From Rhodospirillales bacterium (GTDB lineage: Bacteria; Pseudomonadota; Alphaproteobacteria; Rhodospirillales; Thalassospiraceae), in assembly GCA_019634165.1 (NCBI GenBank), contig JAHQVT010000008.1, positions 124,001-188,000 of the forward strand: DNA of 64,000 nucleotides, in the 5' to 3' direction. Positions within the stretch are counted from its first letter, which is position 1; each line of letters opens with the position of its first letter. Positions 45,952 through 56,321 of the stretch are shown piece after piece. Made by a program: the position numbers and the translations under genes. The notes beneath the pieces are model-generated. The model ran no database searches. It worked only from the letters and a program-made list of their open reading frames with translations, and was not told the DNA's origin.

Positions 45952-46743
45952 TCATTTTTCTGAATTTGGCTCAGGTACCGCTGTTTTCTTTGGAATGCGC
46001 GAAGCTGCTAGGTCAAGTATCCATTGTGGCGTTATCTTCAACATCCCAATGATCATGTTCATCGGCCATGGAAAGGCGATCATGCCTTTGTTCCGTTCAA
46101 GCCCCCTTACAATCTTACGAGCAGCCTTATCGGCCTGCATGAAAAACGGCATTGGAAAATCATTGGCATCGGTGATGCGGCTTTTGACGAAACCGGGGCA
46201 GATGACATTGACCTTGATGCCATCGGGGGCCAATGCCCCGCGCAATCCTTCGCCATAGACGCGCACAGCAGCCTTGCTGGCGCAATAGGCCGGGGCGGAG
46301 GGCAAACCACGCCAAGATGCTTGGGATGCGACGAGGGCGACTTGACCACGGCCACGAACGCGCATGGCATCAATTGCAGGATCAATGGTATTTAGAACGC
46401 CTGCGACGTTGGTTGCGAATATGTCGCGCACTTGTTCGGGGCTTTCGCCCTTGCCACCGGTTCCTGCTGAAATACCGGCATTGGCAATCACAAGGCTAAG
46501 CGGGGCGATTTCATCGCAATGGGTGACATATGCCGCCATGGTTTCGCGGTTGGTGACATCTAATATATCGGCATAAACATTTGCCCCCGCCGCACGGCAA
46601 TCATTTTCAACAAGGCGCAAACGTGTTTGGTCGCGACCGCTGATGAACAAAGTAACACCTGTTCGGGCGAAATGGCGGGCAAGAGCGGCACCTATGCCAG
46701 AACTGGCACCGGTGATCAAAACGGCATGATATTGAAAAGACAT
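45952..46743 (-). CDS. short-chain dehydrogenase/reductase
   Basis: A 263-residue SDR with LITGASSGIGAALARHF, VIANAGISAG and the YxxxK in AYCASKAAVRVYGEGL. The last about 40 residues contain a hydrophobic patch (GMIAFPWPMNMIIGMLKITPQW), as in SDRs of the YqjQ/DltE type that touch membranes. The substrate is unknown. It stands alone, divergent from yicC. Confidence 0.85.
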   Translation of the reverse strand: MSFQYHAVLITGASSGIGAALARHFARTGVTLFISGRDQTRLRLVENDCRAAGANVYADILDVTNRETMAAYVTHCDEIAPLSLVIANAGISAGTGGKGESPEQVRDIFATNVAGVLNTIDPAIDAMRVRGRGQVALVASQASWRGLPSAPAYCASKAAVRVYGEGLRGALAPDGIKVNVICPGFVKSRITDANDFPMPFFMQADKAARKIVRGLERNKGMIAFPWPMNMIIGMLKITPQWILDLAASRIPKKTAVPEPNSEK

Positions 46744-46937
46744 TGTTGCTCGTACGCGGTTCTAAAAATAGGGTTTATCGATTTTTGCCGACCATGCTGT
46801 AGCTTTGGGGCAGGATTATGAAATAGCGCCAAAACATACCATATTGTTGATAACATAGATCTGAGCGGTGTTGGCCCTTGGCGTGCATGAGGGCAACCGG
46901 TATAAACGCCCAAACTTGAATTATACTGGATGGGAAT

Positions 46938-47822
46938 ATGACCGTATCAAGCATGACCGGCTTTGCCCGCACCGATGGTGCGGCAGCAGGATTTGGCTGG
47001 ACCTGGGAATTACGCAGCGTCAATGGCAAGGGCCTTGATGTTCGTGTGCGTTTAAATGGCGGGTTTGAGCGCCTTGAAGCCAAGGTCCGCGATGCGGTGG
47101 CAAAACGGTTCAAGCGTGGCAACGTTGGGGTTACCCTTAATGTTGTTCGCGCGGCCGATACCAGTGCTTATCAGGTGAACCGTGAATTGCTGGCCGATCT
47201 GATTTCTTTGGCTGAGGAATTTGATAATACCAGTAGCCTGTCAGCGGGGACGATTGCCGATCTGATGAATGTGCGTGGTGTGCTGGAGGTTGTTGAAACC
47301 CAAGAGGACGAAACCACGCGTGAAGCCGACGACGCAGAAGTTCTTGCCAGCTTAAATGATGCCATTGATCAGATGGCAGCGCATCGTGCGGAAGAAGGCG
47401 AAAAGCTTGATGCGATGCTTCGTGGGCATATTGATAACATCGAAGCAACCGTTACCCGTGCAGAAGGGTGTGCATCGGTCCGCGCTGATGCGATCAAAGA
47501 ACGATTGAAACGCCAAATCGAAGACCTGATGGATGCTGGAAAGTTTGAACCTGAACGGCTGCATCAAGAAGCAGCGTTGCTGGCGACCAAAGCTGATATC
47601 CGTGAAGAGATTGATCGCCTTAAGGCCCATATTACCGGCGCACGCGATATGCTGAGCAAAGGCGGGCCGATTGGGCGTAAGCTTGATTTCCTCTGTCAGG
47701 AATTTAACCGCGAAGCCAACACGTTGTGTTCTAAGGCCAATGACGTCGAGCTGACCAATTGCGGGATGGAGCTAAAAGTCATCATTGATCAGCTTCGCGA
47801 GCAAGTTCAAAACGTCGAATAA
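46938..47822 (+). CDS. yicC: YicC family endoribonuclease-like protein
   Basis: A 294-residue protein with the YicC N-terminal domain (MTGFARTDG, WELRSVNGKGLDVRVRL) and the C-terminal DUF1732 domain (GRKLDFLCQEFNREANTLCSKA). YicC proteins are reported as RNases acting on small RNAs. gmk starts 23 bp downstream; the yicC-gmk pair is common in Proteobacteria. Confidence 0.95.
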   Translation: MTVSSMTGFARTDGAAAGFGWTWELRSVNGKGLDVRVRLNGGFERLEAKVRDAVAKRFKRGNVGVTLNVVRAADTSAYQVNRELLADLISLAEEFDNTSSLSAGTIADLMNVRGVLEVVETQEDETTREADDAEVLASLNDAIDQMAAHRAEEGEKLDAMLRGHIDNIEATVTRAEGCASVRADAIKERLKRQIEDLMDAGKFEPERLHQEAALLATKADIREEIDRLKAHITGARDMLSKGGPIGRKLDFLCQEFNREANTLCSKANDVELTNCGMELKVIIDQLREQVQNVE

Positions 47823-47845
47823 GCGGGCAGGGAAGGAAATACGAT

Positions 47846-48478
47846 ATGGTAGACCAGAACACTCGTCGTGGCGTTATGTTGGTTTTCTGTGCCCCGTCCG
47901 GCGCAGGTAAAACCACCATTACCCGTCAGTTGCTTGAAAAAGATGACCAGATTTCACTTTCGGTCTCGGCAACCACCCGCGAAGCCCGTCCGGGCGAAGA
48001 AGAAGGCACGCATTACTTCTTTAAATCCGTCGACGAATTCAAGCATATGATCGCTGATGATGAGCTTCTTGAATGGGCAGAGGTGTTTGGCAATTACTAT
48101 GGTACGCCGATGGCCCCTGTTGAGAAGGCATTGTCAGAAGGGCGTGACATCCTGTTTGATATTGACTGGCAGGGTGCACGTCAGTTGCGCGAAAAGGGCG
48201 GTGAAGACGTTGTGTCGGTGTTTATCTTGCCGCCATCATCTGCAGAATTGGAACGCCGTTTGCGTGATCGCGGACAGGACGCCGATGATGTGATTATGAA
48301 GCGCATGGCAAAGGCCGGTGCAGAAATCAGTCACTGGGAAGAATTCGATTACGTTTTGATCAATGATGATCTGGAGCGCTGCCTTGCCGATGTTGAACAT
48401 ATCATCGGTGCAGAACGGGTAAAGCCCACCCGTCAGTCTATTTTGCCGGGATTCGTCAAAAAGCTTCTGACCGATTAA
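47846..48478 (+). CDS. gmk: guanylate kinase
   Basis: Phosphorylates GMP to GDP. A P-loop FCAPSGAGKTTI is followed by SVSATTREARPGE, the GMP-binding HYFFKSVDEF and FGNYYGTP. At 210 residues it is full length. It converges with rsmA after 27 bp. Confidence 0.97.
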   Translation: MVDQNTRRGVMLVFCAPSGAGKTTITRQLLEKDDQISLSVSATTREARPGEEEGTHYFFKSVDEFKHMIADDELLEWAEVFGNYYGTPMAPVEKALSEGRDILFDIDWQGARQLREKGGEDVVSVFILPPSSAELERRLRDRGQDADDVIMKRMAKAGAEISHWEEFDYVLINDDLERCLADVEHIIGAERVKPTRQSILPGFVKKLLTD

Positions 48479-48491
48479 TATCATGGAAAGT

Positions 48492-48525
48492 ACGAAATGG
48501 CCGTTCTACGAAGCGGCCATTTCGT
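48492..48525. terminator. bidirectional terminator between gmk and rsmA
   Basis: ACGAAATGGCCG and CGGCCATTTCGT are a perfect 12-bp inverted repeat around 10 bases. It overlaps the last codons of rsmA. No long T run on the plus side. Confidence 0.75.
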
Positions 48526-49375
48526 CATAAACCTGTGTCAGGCGAACAAAATCAGCGACACTAAGTTCTTCGGCACGAGAAGTTTCCGTAATCGCGGCCT
48601 TAGATAGTAATTCACCGACATTGATATTGAGTGTCTTTAAGCTGGCACGCAGCATTTTGCGCCGCTGACCAAAAGCAGCTTGGGTTATTTTGGCCAAACT
48701 GGTCAGATTGATCTCGGCACCGCGATCAGCCTTGGGGCGCAATTGCACAACAGCCGATGTCACCTTTGGTGGCGGGGTAAAGGCACTTCGGTGCACATCA
48801 AATAGAATGTCACAATCACACAGATACTGGCACAGGACCGAAAGCCGTCCGTATGCTTTGCTTTTGGGGCTCGCGACCACGCGTTCGGCGACTTCTTTTT
48901 GGAACATCAAGGTCAGGCTGGCAAATTGATCTATTTGCATTAGCCAATTGATCAAAAGCTGAGTACCGACATTGTAAGGCAGGTTGGCGACAATTTTGCG
49001 CGGTGCAGGGCCAAGGGTTGTGACATCAACATCAAGCGCATCGCCATCAATCACATGCAAGGCACCCGGATAGTGGTTGCTGATTTGCTCAAGCACCGGC
49101 TGGCAACGCGGATCGCGTTCGATCACGGTCAGGTTTTTTGCACCGTTAAACAGCAACGCACGGGTCAGACCGCCGGGGCCGGGACCGATTTCAATCACTG
49201 TGGCATCTTCAAGGGGGGCCGCTGCACGGGCAATCCGCCCCGTTAGGTTCAGATCAAACAGAAAGTTCTGACCGAATTTCTTTTGGGCAGATAGATCATG
49301 GGTGGCTATTACCTCGCGCAGTGGCGGAAGGCCATCATTCGTAAGGGTGCCTGTTGTGGTATTGTCTTCTGACAC
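48506..49375 (-). CDS. rsmA: 16S rRNA (adenine1518-N6/adenine1519-N6) dimethyltransferase
   Basis: KsgA/RsmA dimethylates two adjacent adenines near the 16S 3' end. The 289-residue protein has [20 protein letters not shown]-binding [23 protein letters not shown] and the catalytic [11 protein letters not shown]. It starts 5 bp after pdxA, as in the conserved surA-pdxA-rsmA order. Confidence 0.97.
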   Translation of the reverse strand: MSEDNTTTGTLTNDGLPPLREVIATHDLSAQKKFGQNFLFDLNLTGRIARAAAPLEDATVIEIGPGPGGLTRALLFNGAKNLTVIERDPRCQPVLEQISNHYPGALHVIDGDALDVDVTTLGPAPRKIVANLPYNVGTQLLINWLMQIDQFASLTLMFQKEVAERVVASPKSKAYGRLSVLCQYLCDCDILFDVHRSAFTPPPKVTSAVVQLRPKADRGAEINLTSLAKITQAAFGQRRKMLRASLKTLNINVGELLSKAAITETSRAEELSVADFVRLTQVYDEMAAS

Positions 49376-49380
49376 GTTGG

Positions 49381-50397
49381 TCAGGCTCCTGTCGAAAGGC
49401 GTTTTGCGGCCATTTCCGCCGCCATTTTAAGAGCTGCGATCAGGCTATCGGGACGCGCGATGCCCTTGCCCGCAATGTTCAATGCCGTACCATGATCGGG
49501 CGATGTTCTTATAAATGGCAATCCCAATGTGACATTCACGCCCCCATGAAAATCAAGCGTCTTGACCGGAATCAGGGCCTGATCGTGATAGGGGCACAAT
49601 GCGACATCGTAATTGGCCCTGGCTTCCTCGTGGAACATGGTATCAGCCGGGAGCGGACCAATGACATCAAAGCCGCTATCACGCAAGAACTGAATGGCTG
49701 GGGCGATGATCGTTTGTTCTTCGCGTCCCATCGTACCATCTTCACCAGCATGCGGGTTTAATCCAGCAATTGCCAGACGTGGTTGTTCAATACCGAAATC
49801 CTTCTTAAGTGCGGCTGCGGTAATCTGACAGCGTTTAATGATCAGCTCAGTGGTAAGCTGTTTGGGGACTTCGGAAAGTGCAATATGGATCGTTAAGGGC
49901 ACGACGCGCAGTTTTGAATTGGCCAGCATCATAACCGGGATTGTGCCGGGGGCCGCCAGTTCTGCCAGAAACTCTGTATGACCGGGATGTTTGAAGCCAG
50001 CTTCGAAAAGTGCGCTTTTCTGAATGGGATTGGTGACAACGGCACTTGCCGCACCGCTGCACGCAAGTGCGACTGCTTCTGTGATGCTATTGATCACAAT
50101 ACTGGCAGTTGTCGCCGATGCTGTGCCTGAAACTGCGGTGGCGTTTGTGCCATCAAGTGCAAGAACCGGCAGGGCATCCGAGAATACCGCGCCAGTTTCC
50201 GAGATGTCCGATACGACCTTAAACGAAATATCAGATCCGGCCTGTTTGATCGCATGCTCAACGACATTGACCGGCGATAGAAGGCAAAAGGGTTCAATGC
50301 CAGCATCTTTTCTGTGCAGCCAAGCTTTAAGCGCAAGCTCTGGCCCGATACCGCCGGGCTCACCAATTGTTAGGGCGATTGGTGCGGGTTTTGTCAT
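49381..50397 (-). CDS. pdxA: 4-hydroxythreonine-4-phosphate dehydrogenase
   Basis: Pyridoxal phosphate synthesis enzyme using NAD and a divalent metal. Seen are [15 protein letters not shown], the metal-site [24 protein letters not shown] and the end [17 protein letters not shown] with [14 protein letters not shown]. The ATG at 50397 (338 residues) follows CGGAG; an in-frame start at 50427 lies too close to surA. It is part of the lptD-surA-pdxA-rsmA block. Confidence 0.96.
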   Translation of the reverse strand: MTKPAPIALTIGEPGGIGPELALKAWLHRKDAGIEPFCLLSPVNVVEHAIKQAGSDISFKVVSDISETGAVFSDALPVLALDGTNATAVSGTASATTASIVINSITEAVALACSGAASAVVTNPIQKSALFEAGFKHPGHTEFLAELAAPGTIPVMMLANSKLRVVPLTIHIALSEVPKQLTTELIIKRCQITAAALKKDFGIEQPRLAIAGLNPHAGEDGTMGREEQTIIAPAIQFLRDSGFDVIGPLPADTMFHEEARANYDVALCPYHDQALIPVKTLDFHGGVNVTLGLPFIRTSPDHGTALNIAGKGIARPDSLIAALKMAAEMAAKRLSTGA

Positions 50398-50423
50398 CTT
50401 GGCTCCGTCCTTGGTCGGATCGA

Positions 50424-51704
50424 TCACATACGGATATCGATAAAGGCCTGCCGGCGCAGTTCACGAAGTTTACGACGTGCAAGAATATCAAGCCGCTCGA
50501 TGCGCAGGCGGTTTTCAATTTCGGTACGGCTTGGCAGATTGGTTTCTTCGGTTTTGTTACAAATCATAACCAAAAGAGCACCGCCATCGACACGAATGAT
50601 GTTGGATGGCTTTTGCGGTTCAAGATTGCCAATTGCCTGACTGATCGGACCGGAAAGCTCGGTTGGAGAAATCCCTTTCATTTCACCACTCAGCTCAGAG
50701 CCAAGGTCTAAAGCAACATTCGCCATTGCTTCGCAGCTATTGGCAGTTTCCTGCGTACTATTCAGAACCGCAAGTTTGGCATCGATCTGTTCTTTTGGCA
50801 TTTTAGCATTTAGCGGCACAAACAGTTGGTACAGATCAAGCCGAACATCGGTTATCGCATTCGCATCGCCAACCCGACGATCAAGAAGTTTGATGATGTA
50901 ATAGCCACGAATGGTTTGAATAGGCTCGCTGATATTCCCCGGTTCAAGCTGGTTGACGGCCTGTTGTAATTCACTTGCCAATTCACCTGAATAAAGCCAG
51001 CCAAGGTCGCCGCCATTAGCTGCACTTGCACTTGCTGAAAACTGACGTGCTAAGCCACTAAACTCCGCACCCTGTTTCAAGACATTCAGAATTTCCAGTG
51101 CACTTTGATAGACACGGGTACTGTCTTGTGGGTTGTCGACTGGCAAGAAGATTTCTTGAACCCGATTACGTGGTTTACCCTGATTGTTGATGATCCGTTG
51201 AAGGTTATCATCAATTTCAGCGTCAGATATTTCAACTTCGTTGCGCATGGATCCAAGAAGCTTTTGCCATGCGACCTGTGGTTTGATTTGGTTCTCGATC
51301 GTGCCGGGAGCAATTTGGCGTTGCGCAAGGAACCCGTCTAATGAGCCACTTGGAAGGCCGGCATTCTGTTCAATGATGGATTTACCGCGGGCGATATCTT
51401 CGTCCGCAACTTCAAGTCCGCGACGTTCTGCTTCTTGAACCTGCAAGGTTTCATTGACAAGCTGTTGCAAGACTTGCGGCGCCATCTCATTGCTTTTTTG
51501 TGGTGTCATTTGGATGTTTGATGATACCGCGATCAACTTGATACGCTCTACCAGATCAATGATTGAAATTGGTTCATCATTGACCACTGCAGCAACGCCG
51601 ACAGGCGATTGGGCTTGTGCAGGTGAACGGAATGACACCAAAACAATGGTTGCCAGCAAGAAGCAGATATTTGTGAATTTGGAAGTCGAAAGTTTGGAAA
51701 TCAT
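50424..51704 (-). CDS. surA: periplasmic chaperone/peptidyl-prolyl isomerase SurA
   Basis: Escorts outer-membrane proteins to the BAM complex. A signal peptide (FLLATIVLVSFRSPAQA) is followed by the SurA N-terminal domain and a parvulin domain (RNRVQEIFLPVDNP, FSASASAANGGDLGWL, GYYIIKLLDRR). At 426 residues it is normal for Alphaproteobacteria, with one clear parvulin domain. The ATG at 51704 lies 7 bp from the lptD stop; the longer open frame upstream is inside lptD. Confidence 0.93.
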   Translation of the reverse strand: MISKLSTSKFTNICFLLATIVLVSFRSPAQAQSPVGVAAVVNDEPISIIDLVERIKLIAVSSNIQMTPQKSNEMAPQVLQQLVNETLQVQEAERRGLEVADEDIARGKSIIEQNAGLPSGSLDGFLAQRQIAPGTIENQIKPQVAWQKLLGSMRNEVEISDAEIDDNLQRIINNQGKPRNRVQEIFLPVDNPQDSTRVYQSALEILNVLKQGAEFSGLARQFSASASAANGGDLGWLYSGELASELQQAVNQLEPGNISEPIQTIRGYYIIKLLDRRVGDANAITDVRLDLYQLFVPLNAKMPKEQIDAKLAVLNSTQETANSCEAMANVALDLGSELSGEMKGISPTELSGPISQAIGNLEPQKPSNIIRVDGGALLVMICNKTEETNLPSRTEIENRLRIERLDILARRKLRELRRQAFIDIRM

Positions 51705-51711
51705 CTTTTTC

Positions 51712-53913
51712 TTACAATCCGGCTGCGGACGCGAATTCGCCCAATGTTTTGAACACCAAGCGGAACAGGAATTCATCAGATTCACCAAGATCCTGATCCT
51801 GATAGAAGGTTCGGCGGACGCGGCCATCAAAGATGAAGCACTCGTCTTCATAGACAAAGCCAACGCCGTACTCCAAAGGATCAGATTGATCTATATCGTA
51901 GCGGCTATATGCCATTCCCGACCAGAATTCGCTGAATTGGCGTTCGGCCTTGAAGTAGAACTCTTCGCGTTCGTCAAACTCTTCACTACCAGCATCGTCA
52001 CTGAAGTGAACATATGTCGTATTCACCCGCAAGGTGTCCATCGACCCTATGTTTGCAGTTACTTGATTGCGTCGAGCTGAAAGGTTTTCGTTATCGAGAC
52101 GATAGCGATAGGTTAGGTCGAGGTACTGGTTTGGGGAAACTGTGACGCGACCAACATAGTCTGACATGTGTTCATCCAAGCCAGACCCTTGTGCGAAGGT
52201 GTCATTGGCGGTTGCCCGATAACTTTGTCCGAACATGGCGCTGGTATAGCCGCCCTCTGGTCCATAAAGTCCCCATTCAAGACCATAACTGGCCCTGAAA
52301 CCATCTTCAGCACGATCAAGTCCCCCGAAACGGTCATGGGAGAACAGGTTGATGTCGTCAAACTCAAAGGACTGAGAATCCTCGTTTGATATTTCGTCCG
52401 GGTTACCACCATTTGGCGACCATGCTGCCATTGCAATCGGGGTTATGACTTGATGATACTTCCCTTGATCGCTGACAAATGGCATCTGCCAGTCAATGGC
52501 GGCCAAAGGCAGTATACGTCCCGTATATCCGCTATAGTCACTTTTGCCGTCACGCTCTACATCCGAAACCATATAGTTGTCGCTTCGAACGGACAGGCTA
52601 AGTTTTGTTACGTCCCCCAATGATCCAACATAGGGTAACGCCCATCCTGCTTTGGCAGAAAAGCGGTGAGAGTCTGCGCCATCTTCTCGCGTGAGGGATA
52701 GTCCGTCCAGATCAAGGGTTGTGAAGCTGCCATATTTGGCTGGTTCTGATTGCCCGTGGAACTGCATGTGCGGCAAAACAATTGGCGTGGTATCTCGATC
52801 ATCGCCAGATTTCAGGCCTTGGAAATAGTAACCGTCCACTCTGGTATAACTGGCGTCTCGGAAACCTTCGGTAAACAGATTCGATGTCAGGACTGAAGGA
52901 GAACTAAAACCATATCGGGAGAGATACGTTTTCTGACTGGCCTGTTCGGCATCAAAGCCCCAACGCCACGTCGGGTCAATATCGAAACGTCCTTCGGCAT
53001 CGATATGGCCTTGCCAACGATCATCACTATCGTTCGTGGCACTGCCATAAATTTCCATTTCGCCGCTATCAAATCTTTGGCGGTATTCGGTGGCAAGTAG
53101 AGGGCCTTCGTCCAGTGTGTAGGTCGGGGTGAAGGTCATATCCTTGCTGTTATCAATCGCCCAGTAATAAGGCTGACTGAAATAGGATCCGACATAGCTC
53201 GTGCTACCGAATGACGGGGCCAAAAGGCCCGATTGTCGTTTAACAGTTGGGTCGGGATGCTGGAAGTAAGGGGTGTAAAATATCGGGACACCTGCAACTT
53301 CCAGTCTGGCGTCTTCATATTCGACCGTCTTGCTGTTGGCATCGTGCAAAACACGTGCAGCGCGAATCCTCCACAAGGGTGTGCCGCTAGCGCCTTCGTC
53401 AGCGCATACCTTGCAGGGGGAATAAACCGCTTTTGCAATTTCTGTGAAATTACCCTCACTGCGACGTGCACCCGTACCAGCAATCCGGGTGTTTTCATCT
53501 AAAAGAACATAAATGTCCTTAATGATCCCGTTCTTGAAATCACCGCTAAGCTCGACATAGCTTGCAAAGGTTACTTCGCCAGATGGTTCCGTAATGCTTA
53601 CATTTCCCGATGCGGTCAGGACATCTTGGCTGCGATCATAGCTGACCGTATCGGCCAGAAGGATGCGGCCATCGCGTGCGATTTCGACATTTCCGCGCGC
53701 AGTCACGGTTTGTAGTTCGCGATTATAGTCTACTTCGTCGGCACTAAATAAGATTGCAGGTACTTCTTGGCTTTGCCGTTCGGTTGTTGTTGCTTGGGCA
53801 TACGCCTGAGGCATGCCGACATTGCTGCTAATAAAGATAACGCCGCAGCCCAGTATGGTACTGGTCGCCAGTCTTTTTATCATTCCCCCCGTCACGGCCA
53901 TATGTCTAGCCAT
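51712..53913 (-). CDS. lptD: LPS-assembly protein LptD
   Basis: Outer-membrane barrel that inserts LPS at the cell surface. After a signal peptide ending AYAQA, the periplasmic OstA/LptA-like domain is seen (FSADEVDYNRELQTVTARGNVEIA). A CxxC pair in YSPCKVCADEG follows. Then LAPSFGSTSYVG opens the beta-barrel domain, with alternating aromatic strands to the C-terminus. The ATG at 53913 overlaps the lptG stop by 8 bp (733 residues); ATG 53883 with GGGGGGA next to it is the alternative. Confidence 0.95.
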   Translation of the reverse strand: MARHMAVTGGMIKRLATSTILGCGVIFISSNVGMPQAYAQATTTERQSQEVPAILFSADEVDYNRELQTVTARGNVEIARDGRILLADTVSYDRSQDVLTASGNVSITEPSGEVTFASYVELSGDFKNGIIKDIYVLLDENTRIAGTGARRSEGNFTEIAKAVYSPCKVCADEGASGTPLWRIRAARVLHDANSKTVEYEDARLEVAGVPIFYTPYFQHPDPTVKRQSGLLAPSFGSTSYVGSYFSQPYYWAIDNSKDMTFTPTYTLDEGPLLATEYRQRFDSGEMEIYGSATNDSDDRWQGHIDAEGRFDIDPTWRWGFDAEQASQKTYLSRYGFSSPSVLTSNLFTEGFRDASYTRVDGYYFQGLKSGDDRDTTPIVLPHMQFHGQSEPAKYGSFTTLDLDGLSLTREDGADSHRFSAKAGWALPYVGSLGDVTKLSLSVRSDNYMVSDVERDGKSDYSGYTGRILPLAAIDWQMPFVSDQGKYHQVITPIAMAAWSPNGGNPDEISNEDSQSFEFDDINLFSHDRFGGLDRAEDGFRASYGLEWGLYGPEGGYTSAMFGQSYRATANDTFAQGSGLDEHMSDYVGRVTVSPNQYLDLTYRYRLDNENLSARRNQVTANIGSMDTLRVNTTYVHFSDDAGSEEFDEREEFYFKAERQFSEFWSGMAYSRYDIDQSDPLEYGVGFVYEDECFIFDGRVRRTFYQDQDLGESDEFLFRLVFKTLGEFASAAGL

Positions 53914-55009
53914 CCTCAAGATGTAGCAATGTCGAAATCCCCAGTAATAACGAAATTCCCGCAGGTGCCCATGCTGACAGTATTGGTGGAATGCCACCTG
54001 AAACGCCCAACGCAGAAATCACGTCCGTACAGAAATAAAGAATAAACCCTGTTGTCACACCACCACCGATAACAAGGGATGCCCGTCTACGTCGAGAAAA
54101 TTTAAGACAAAACGCCGCAGCAATCAAAACCATAGCACACAAAAGAAGGGGTCGAGATAGCAGGCTGTGGAAATGAATACGATGGCGAGTGGCATTAAAA
54201 CCGGCACGCTCAAGCAAGCTGATGAACGGTTTCAAATCCCAAAAAGACATTGTTTCAGGCGAGGCGAAGCTATCTTGAATCTTCCGTGCTGTCAGGTTGG
54301 TTGGAAGTTTCAATTCATCAGAGAACTTGCTGGCCTGTCCTGGGGTGAACGTCCAAGTATCGTAAAAATGCCAAGTGCCTGGTTCGAGAATAGCCCGCCC
54401 CGCGTCGAGCCGTGTTGTGAAATCATCCGAGTTTTCAAACCGAAAAACCGTCACGTTGCGCAGATCGATCTGATCGCCTTGTTGACTGCGAACGGTTCGA
54501 GCAAAAATTACTGCCTGCCCGTCTTGTGTGCCTTGGCGAAGCCACAAGCCACTTGAAGACAGGTTCATCACACTGACATTGTTCTGAAGATAGCGCGCTT
54601 CGAGCATCTCATAACGTTGCAGAAGTATAGATGAGAGCGGATTAAGGGCTGCAACCTGAATGGTGCCAAGGATCAAAGCGCAAAGGATCGGCGGCAACAT
54701 AAACTGCCACGCCGAAACACCCGCAGCACGGGTTACAACCAGTTCCTGATTTCCCGTAAGCTTCCAGAATGAGAACATCGATCCGAACAAAACGGCAAAG
54801 GGTAAAACCTTCTCCGTCATGAATGGGATACGGCTGGTTGCCATTTGAACAACGATGGCAACAGTCGCGTCCGGCTTGCCTCCGGCGCGACGCAATAATT
54901 CAATGGTGTCACCAATCACGATCAGCCCGATTAGAAGGGCGAGAATGGAAAGGATGGAAATCAGAACATGCTTTCCGAAATACCATGTTAGGATCGGAGA
55001 TATTCTCAT
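53906..55009 (-). CDS. lptG: LPS export permease LptG
   Basis: Inner-membrane subunit of the Lpt exporter (YjgP/YjgQ family), 367 residues, with hydrophobic helices at both ends (ILSILALLIGLIVIGDTI, LLLCAMVLIAAAFCL, GVTTGFILYFCTDVISAL) and a periplasmic beta-jellyroll between. It starts 4 bp before the lptF stop (ATGA overlap) and runs into lptD. Assignment to LptG is by position after LptF. Confidence 0.93.
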   Translation of the reverse strand: MRISPILTWYFGKHVLISILSILALLIGLIVIGDTIELLRRAGGKPDATVAIVVQMATSRIPFMTEKVLPFAVLFGSMFSFWKLTGNQELVVTRAAGVSAWQFMLPPILCALILGTIQVAALNPLSSILLQRYEMLEARYLQNNVSVMNLSSSGLWLRQGTQDGQAVIFARTVRSQQGDQIDLRNVTVFRFENSDDFTTRLDAGRAILEPGTWHFYDTWTFTPGQASKFSDELKLPTNLTARKIQDSFASPETMSFWDLKPFISLLERAGFNATRHRIHFHSLLSRPLLLCAMVLIAAAFCLKFSRRRRASLVIGGGVTTGFILYFCTDVISALGVSGGIPPILSAWAPAGISLLLGISTLLHLEDG

Positions 55010-56124
55010 GCCTCCACCTCATCCGTGACGGCACGTTTTGCACGGATTTGAGGCCCGCGGAGGGTCCAATAAAGGCCCAGTATGATTGGCAGAAACGCGT
55101 TGGCATACATCAAAGGAATAAGGGCTGGGTTTTTACCCGCCAAGTTTTTCATCGCAATGCCCAATGCTTGACACAACACCATCACACCAATCGCGATCAG
55201 CAGCCGACCGTTTTGACCGCGACGCGAAAAGCTGCTGGAGACCAGAACAGCAAGTGCGATACAAGCAAACGCTATGGCGTTCAGTGGTGAAATAAGCCGA
55301 TCATGACCTTCGGCACGAAACGAGCCTAGATCGTTTTCTGAAATGTCAGGCACTGTTCCGGTCAAAAGATTAAACACACTGCGTTCCCGTGCTTCACGGT
55401 ATCGCAAGGCTGGGTCTTCTGAGCTGTGTGCTATATCAACCGCATAGCGATCAAAATACAAGATCGACATAGTCCCGTCGTCAGCATTCACTTCTTGCCG
55501 GTTACCATCAAGCAAGACAATCCTTGGGCCTTCATCTGTGCGCAGTAATGCACCATGTTTTGCCATCATGGTTGTTTGCGCGTTCGGATCACGGGCATCA
55601 TGTACTAGAATGCCAAGCAACTCGTTATCCCGGCCAACTTCGCGCACATAAACGGTCAAGCCATCAAGGTCGGTAAAACTGCCTTCCTGCAACAACACAG
55701 ATGAGAAGTCATTCCGAATGGAAAACTGCAGTTCTTTGAATTGCTGGTAGCTGTATGGCAGGTAGAATAGGGTCAGGAAATAACAAATAGCGGTCGATAT
55801 CAATGCGACAATCAAGGCTGGTTTGGCCAAGGCCCATTGGCTCAACCCGGCTGATCGCATAATGATCAGCTCCCGATCCTGAATCAGCTTGTTGTAGGTA
55901 AATACAACGACAAAGAATAACGAGATCGGGATAATGATCGTCAGGAAGCTGGGAAGCAGCAATGATGTTAGTTGCAAAAAGACCGAAATTGACAGGCCTC
56001 TATTCACAATCATTTCGACAAACCGCAGGCTTTGCGACAGCCAAATGACACAGAGAAGCCCCAGCGTCACAAACACCATCATAATCAGCTGCTGTTTAAG
56101 CATATATCGGGTTAAGCGATTCAT
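55006..56124 (-). CDS. lptF: LPS export permease LptF
   Basis: The 372-residue partner of LptG. The N-terminal helix LIMMVFVTLGLLCVIWLSQSL, LTSLLLPSFLTIIIPISLFFVVVF and the C-terminal helices (AIAFACIALAVLVSSSF, IAIGVMVLCQALGIAM) fit the YjgP/YjgQ family. It opens the lptF-lptG-lptD-surA-pdxA-rsmA operon; its promoter must lie in the 197 bp upstream. Confidence 0.93.
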   Translation of the reverse strand: MNRLTRYMLKQQLIMMVFVTLGLLCVIWLSQSLRFVEMIVNRGLSISVFLQLTSLLLPSFLTIIIPISLFFVVVFTYNKLIQDRELIIMRSAGLSQWALAKPALIVALISTAICYFLTLFYLPYSYQQFKELQFSIRNDFSSVLLQEGSFTDLDGLTVYVREVGRDNELLGILVHDARDPNAQTTMMAKHGALLRTDEGPRIVLLDGNRQEVNADDGTMSILYFDRYAVDIAHSSEDPALRYREARERSVFNLLTGTVPDISENDLGSFRAEGHDRLISPLNAIAFACIALAVLVSSSFSRRGQNGRLLIAIGVMVLCQALGIAMKNLAGKNPALIPLMYANAFLPIILGLYWTLRGPQIRAKRAVTDEVEA

Positions 56125-56264
56125 CGGGCGGATTATAGAGAAGCAATCAAAAACCGAAACAGGAAATTATCGCCAAACGGGGTCAACTTGTAGGGAATTG
56201 CCGAATGTTGGCGTGCGTGAGGGTAAAGATTAACAGCACTCTGAATAGGTGCGGTAGAAACAAT

Positions 56265-56298
56265 CATGCCATCGTCATCTGCTGATAACGATGGCATG
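56265..56298. terminator. 11-bp inverted repeat after the acyl-CoA dehydrogenase
   Basis: CATGCCATCGT and ACGATGGCATG form a perfect stem around a 12-base loop. It lies 24 bp past the dehydrogenase stop; on the minus strand ATTGTTTC follows, a weak T tract. Confidence 0.55.
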
Positions 56299-56321
56299 CC
56301 GTAAACTCGGAAAAGAGTTTG

